From the NCBI GenBank assembly GCA_027055005.1, contig JALUNR010000022.1, positions 1 to 15,577 on the forward strand: a DNA stretch of 15,577 bases. Direction: 5' to 3'. This DNA is from Campylobacterales bacterium (GTDB lineage: Bacteria; Campylobacterota; Campylobacteria; Campylobacterales; QNZT01). Below are positions 13,884-15,577 of this stretch, piece by piece. The notes under the pieces are model-generated. The model had not been told where the DNA came from and made no database searches. It was given only the letters and a program-made list of their open reading frames with translations. The first letter of the stretch is position 1. Each line of letters begins with the position of its first letter. Made by a program: the position numbers and the translations under genes.

Positions 13884-14533
13884 GATTTAAAAAACAAGCC
13901 TTTTTTCTTAGGCTCTACCTCTATAACACTTCCTTTTCTGGTTTCTTCTGAAATAATATTTAAAAGTTTACTTTCATTATCTTTGCTAAGATCTTTTGTA
14001 GTTACAATATCAACTATCTTTTCAAGTCTTTCATTTTGAAGTTTATAAAGTTCAAGATCTTTTTCTCTATGAAATTTTTCTCTATCCAATGAATGTTCAC
14101 CATCTATTTTTTTCCTTTTATGTAAGTAAAACAAAAACAGGACCAATGCTAAAAGTAAAATAATCAAAGCAATAACTATTTTATATATTTTATAACTGTT
14201 TTGTTTTTCAAACATCCATCTTTGTTGTTCTAACTCTTTATCTTTTTGTAATGATTTTAGTTTTTCTTCTTCTAATTTTTGTCTGTTTTGAAGTTCAAGT
14301 TTTTTGATATTTTGTTCATTTTGAAGTTTTTGTTTTTCTAACTCATCTACTTTTTTCACAACAACTTCTTTTTTAGGCTCTTGTGTTTTAAAGAGTGATT
14401 TTTTTATCAGTTTTGGCTCAGCTTTTTTTTCTACTTTTGGTTTTATGCCATTTATCCTTTTTAACTCATCACGATCTGGCTCTTGACATCCAACTATCGA
14501 AAATATTAGTAAAAATAGTAAAAAATACTTCAT
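13880..14533 (-). CDS. Predicted lipoprotein with an internal membrane helix and coiled coil, unknown function
   Basis: This 217-residue protein starts with a lipoprotein signal, KYFLLFLLIFSIVGC, with lipobox IVGC and lipidated C16. A Lys/Glu/Gln-rich coiled coil follows (about 60-112). A strong transmembrane helix IYKIVIALIILLLALVLFLF (116-135), the basic LHKRKK and a charged C-terminal region (about 140-217) complete it. If both signals work, the protein is lipid-anchored on the periplasmic face and crosses the inner membrane once, leaving its C-terminus in the cytoplasm. I do not recognise a family. It is joined by ATGA overlaps to the ttcA-like gene before it and lpxB after it, so it is firmly inside the operon. 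Confidence 0.8.
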   Translation of the reverse strand: MKYFLLFLLIFSIVGCQEPDRDELKRINGIKPKVEKKAEPKLIKKSLFKTQEPKKEVVVKKVDELEKQKLQNEQNIKKLELQNRQKLEEEKLKSLQKDKELEQQRWMFEKQNSYKIYKIVIALIILLLALVLFLFYLHKRKKIDGEHSLDREKFHREKDLELYKLQNERLEKIVDIVTTKDLSKDNESKLLNIISEETRKGSVIEVEPKKKGLFFKS

Positions 14534-15282
14534 GATTCCTCCAAGAAAAAACTCTTTTCGTGGATATTAGCAAATGCTGACTTTAAAGATATAAAAAGCT
14601 GTGGATTTTCCTCTTCTAGTTTTGCTAAAAGCTCCTTAGCACTAGCTCTTGCTACTGGTGGTTTTATATCAAATCTAAAAGCTGGACAAGCTTCATCTGT
14701 GATAGTTGGGATGTTGTTTCTAGTAGCAAAATCCCTAAGTTGTCTCTCTCTAGCAAAGATAAGTGGTCTTATCACTTTTAAGCCATTTGATGCAGTATAG
14801 ATTGGTGGCATACTTCTAAGAGCACCGTTATACATAAAGTTCATAAAAAAACTCTCAACCGCATCATCTAAGTGATGTCCCAAAGCTACCTTTTCATATC
14901 CTAACTCTTCTGCTACTCTATATAAAGCCCCTCTTCTCATACGAGAAAAAAAGCTACAATAAGAGGAGTTTTGTCTAATCTTCTCTTTTGCAGTATCAAA
15001 GATGTCTGTTTTTATAACTTTGTGAGGAATGTTGTGAATCTTACAATGCTTTTTCAAAGTTTCTAAGTTTTCCCCCATACCATAATCGATAGTAACAGCT
15101 AAAAACTCAAACTTAAAGGGCATAACTTTTTGGCGATACTTTAAAACATGAGCTAAAGTGATGGAGTCTTTTCCTCCACTAAGACCAAGCAGGATTTTAT
15201 CGCCCTCATTTATAAGTTTGTATTTAGCATTTGTTTTACCTACTATTTTGTGTAGTTTTTTACTGTGGATTATTTCTTGCAT
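14530..15282 (-). CDS. ttcA: TtcA-like PP-loop ATPase, putative tRNA 2-thiocytidine synthetase
   Basis: TtcA adenylates cytidine-32 of certain tRNAs and exchanges its oxygen for sulfur with a [4Fe-4S] cluster. This 250-residue protein has the PP-loop SGGKDS (35-40), GHHLDDAVESFFMNFMYNG (135-153), and MRRGALYR (115-122) as in TtcA. Of the three cluster cysteines in characterised TtcA (a CxxC in front of RLRRG and one near the C-terminal third), only C109 and a later C199 (DEACPAF) appear. The second CxxC position is F112 (CSFF). The function may therefore differ from canonical TtcA. ATG at 15282 is used; no strong Shine-Dalgarno is visible and the gene follows mtnN by three bases. Confidence 0.8.
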   Translation of the reverse strand: MQEIIHSKKLHKIVGKTNAKYKLINEGDKILLGLSGGKDSITLAHVLKYRQKVMPFKFEFLAVTIDYGMGENLETLKKHCKIHNIPHKVIKTDIFDTAKEKIRQNSSYCSFFSRMRRGALYRVAEELGYEKVALGHHLDDAVESFFMNFMYNGALRSMPPIYTASNGLKVIRPLIFARERQLRDFATRNNIPTITDEACPAFRFDIKPPVARASAKELLAKLEEENPQLFISLKSAFANIHEKSFFLEES

Positions 15283-15285
15283 AAG

Positions 15286-15577
15286 TTAGAGTTTTTCTAC
15301 CATTTTCATGACAAAGTTTGCACTTACTTTTGCTGAGCTTTTCAAAAACTCATCAAAGTCAAATCCTGCATCCATATCTGCACTATCACTTATGGCTCGA
15401 AGTACAAAAAATGGAACATTTAAAGCATCACAAACAACTGCGACACTAGCTCCTTCCATCTCCAAAGCATCTGCACCAAAAGTTTCTCCTATCCAGTTTT
15501 TTCGCTCACTACTTGCTACAAACTGATCACCAGTAGCGATAATCCCCTCTTTTAACTCAATCCCAAGCTCATATGCA
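15286..15577 (-). CDS. mtnN: 5'-methylthioadenosine/S-adenosylhomocysteine nucleosidase, C-terminal part (cut by window edge)
   Basis: The minus strand from 15576 reads AYELGIELKEGIIATGDQFV and continues to a TAA at 15288-15286, giving 96 residues. The fragment contains ATGDQFV, the substrate-binding EMEGASVA (methionine and glutamate of the family active site) and RAISDSAD with the catalytic aspartate, followed by the C-terminal helix ending MKMVEKL. MTAN cleaves methylthioadenosine and S-adenosylhomocysteine. In Campylobacter and Helicobacter it also serves the futalosine route to menaquinone. The N-terminal two thirds and the promoter of this six-gene run lie beyond the window. Confidence 0.93.
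   Translation of the reverse strand, partial: AYELGIELKEGIIATGDQFVASSERKNWIGETFGADALEMEGASVAVVCDALNVPFFVLRAISDSADMDAGFDFDEFLKSSAKVSANFVMKMVEKL

Noticed and set aside
15308..15526. 72-residue plus-strand open frame at the right end
   Set aside because: It is antisense to mtnN, whose motifs (EMEGASVA, RAISDSAD) are unmistakable.

Overview
The window is low-GC bacterial chromosome and looks like the Campylobacterota, most likely an Arcobacter-type genome. This rests on the strong A/T bias, the Campylobacterota style of the LpxB N-terminus (ALEPSANLHL instead of the usual GExSGD), and the mix of genes seen. The genus is an inference from protein style, not from a marker gene. Most of the window is compact housekeeping DNA in short operons. 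The only stretch over 300 bases without an intact gene is 70-534.

Layout. At 1-69 (minus) is the first codons of a radical SAM protein. At 178-456 (minus) is a broken tyrosine recombinase whose C-terminus reads like an integron integrase. At 535-1683 (plus) is a FadL/OMPP1-type outer-membrane channel, ending in a bidirectional hairpin shared with murC. At 1697-4142 (minus) murC overlaps a dapC-like aminotransferase; together they serve peptidoglycan synthesis. A short divergent promoter region (4143-4225) separates these from a plus-strand operon at 4226-7453: rpiB, a membrane coiled-coil protein, an overlooked 28-residue membrane microprotein, apt, trpB and a DedA-family protein. Four of its six genes start with GTG, and it ends in a clear terminator.

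From 7462 to the right end every gene is on the minus strand. At 7462-8030 are two tandem copies of a YdcH/DUF465 gene, duplicated together with their promoters. At 8119-10641 is rpmB followed by an RCK-type potassium channel and argJ. The channel and argJ overlap by ATGA, and a long hairpin spans the rpmB stop and the channel start. At 10700-15577 is a tightly packed six-gene run: mtnN (cut by the window edge), ttcA-like, a lipoprotein with a second membrane segment, lpxB, tal and pilT/pilU-like. Gaps and overlaps are of a few bases only.

I see no CRISPR array, tRNA, rRNA, insertion sequence, prophage or defence locus. The items most worth a second look are the integron-integrase remnant with two inverted repeats beside it, the rpmB/channel hairpin, the TtcA-like protein lacking one expected cluster cysteine, the lipoprotein with unusual topology, the tandem DUF465 pair and the microprotein.
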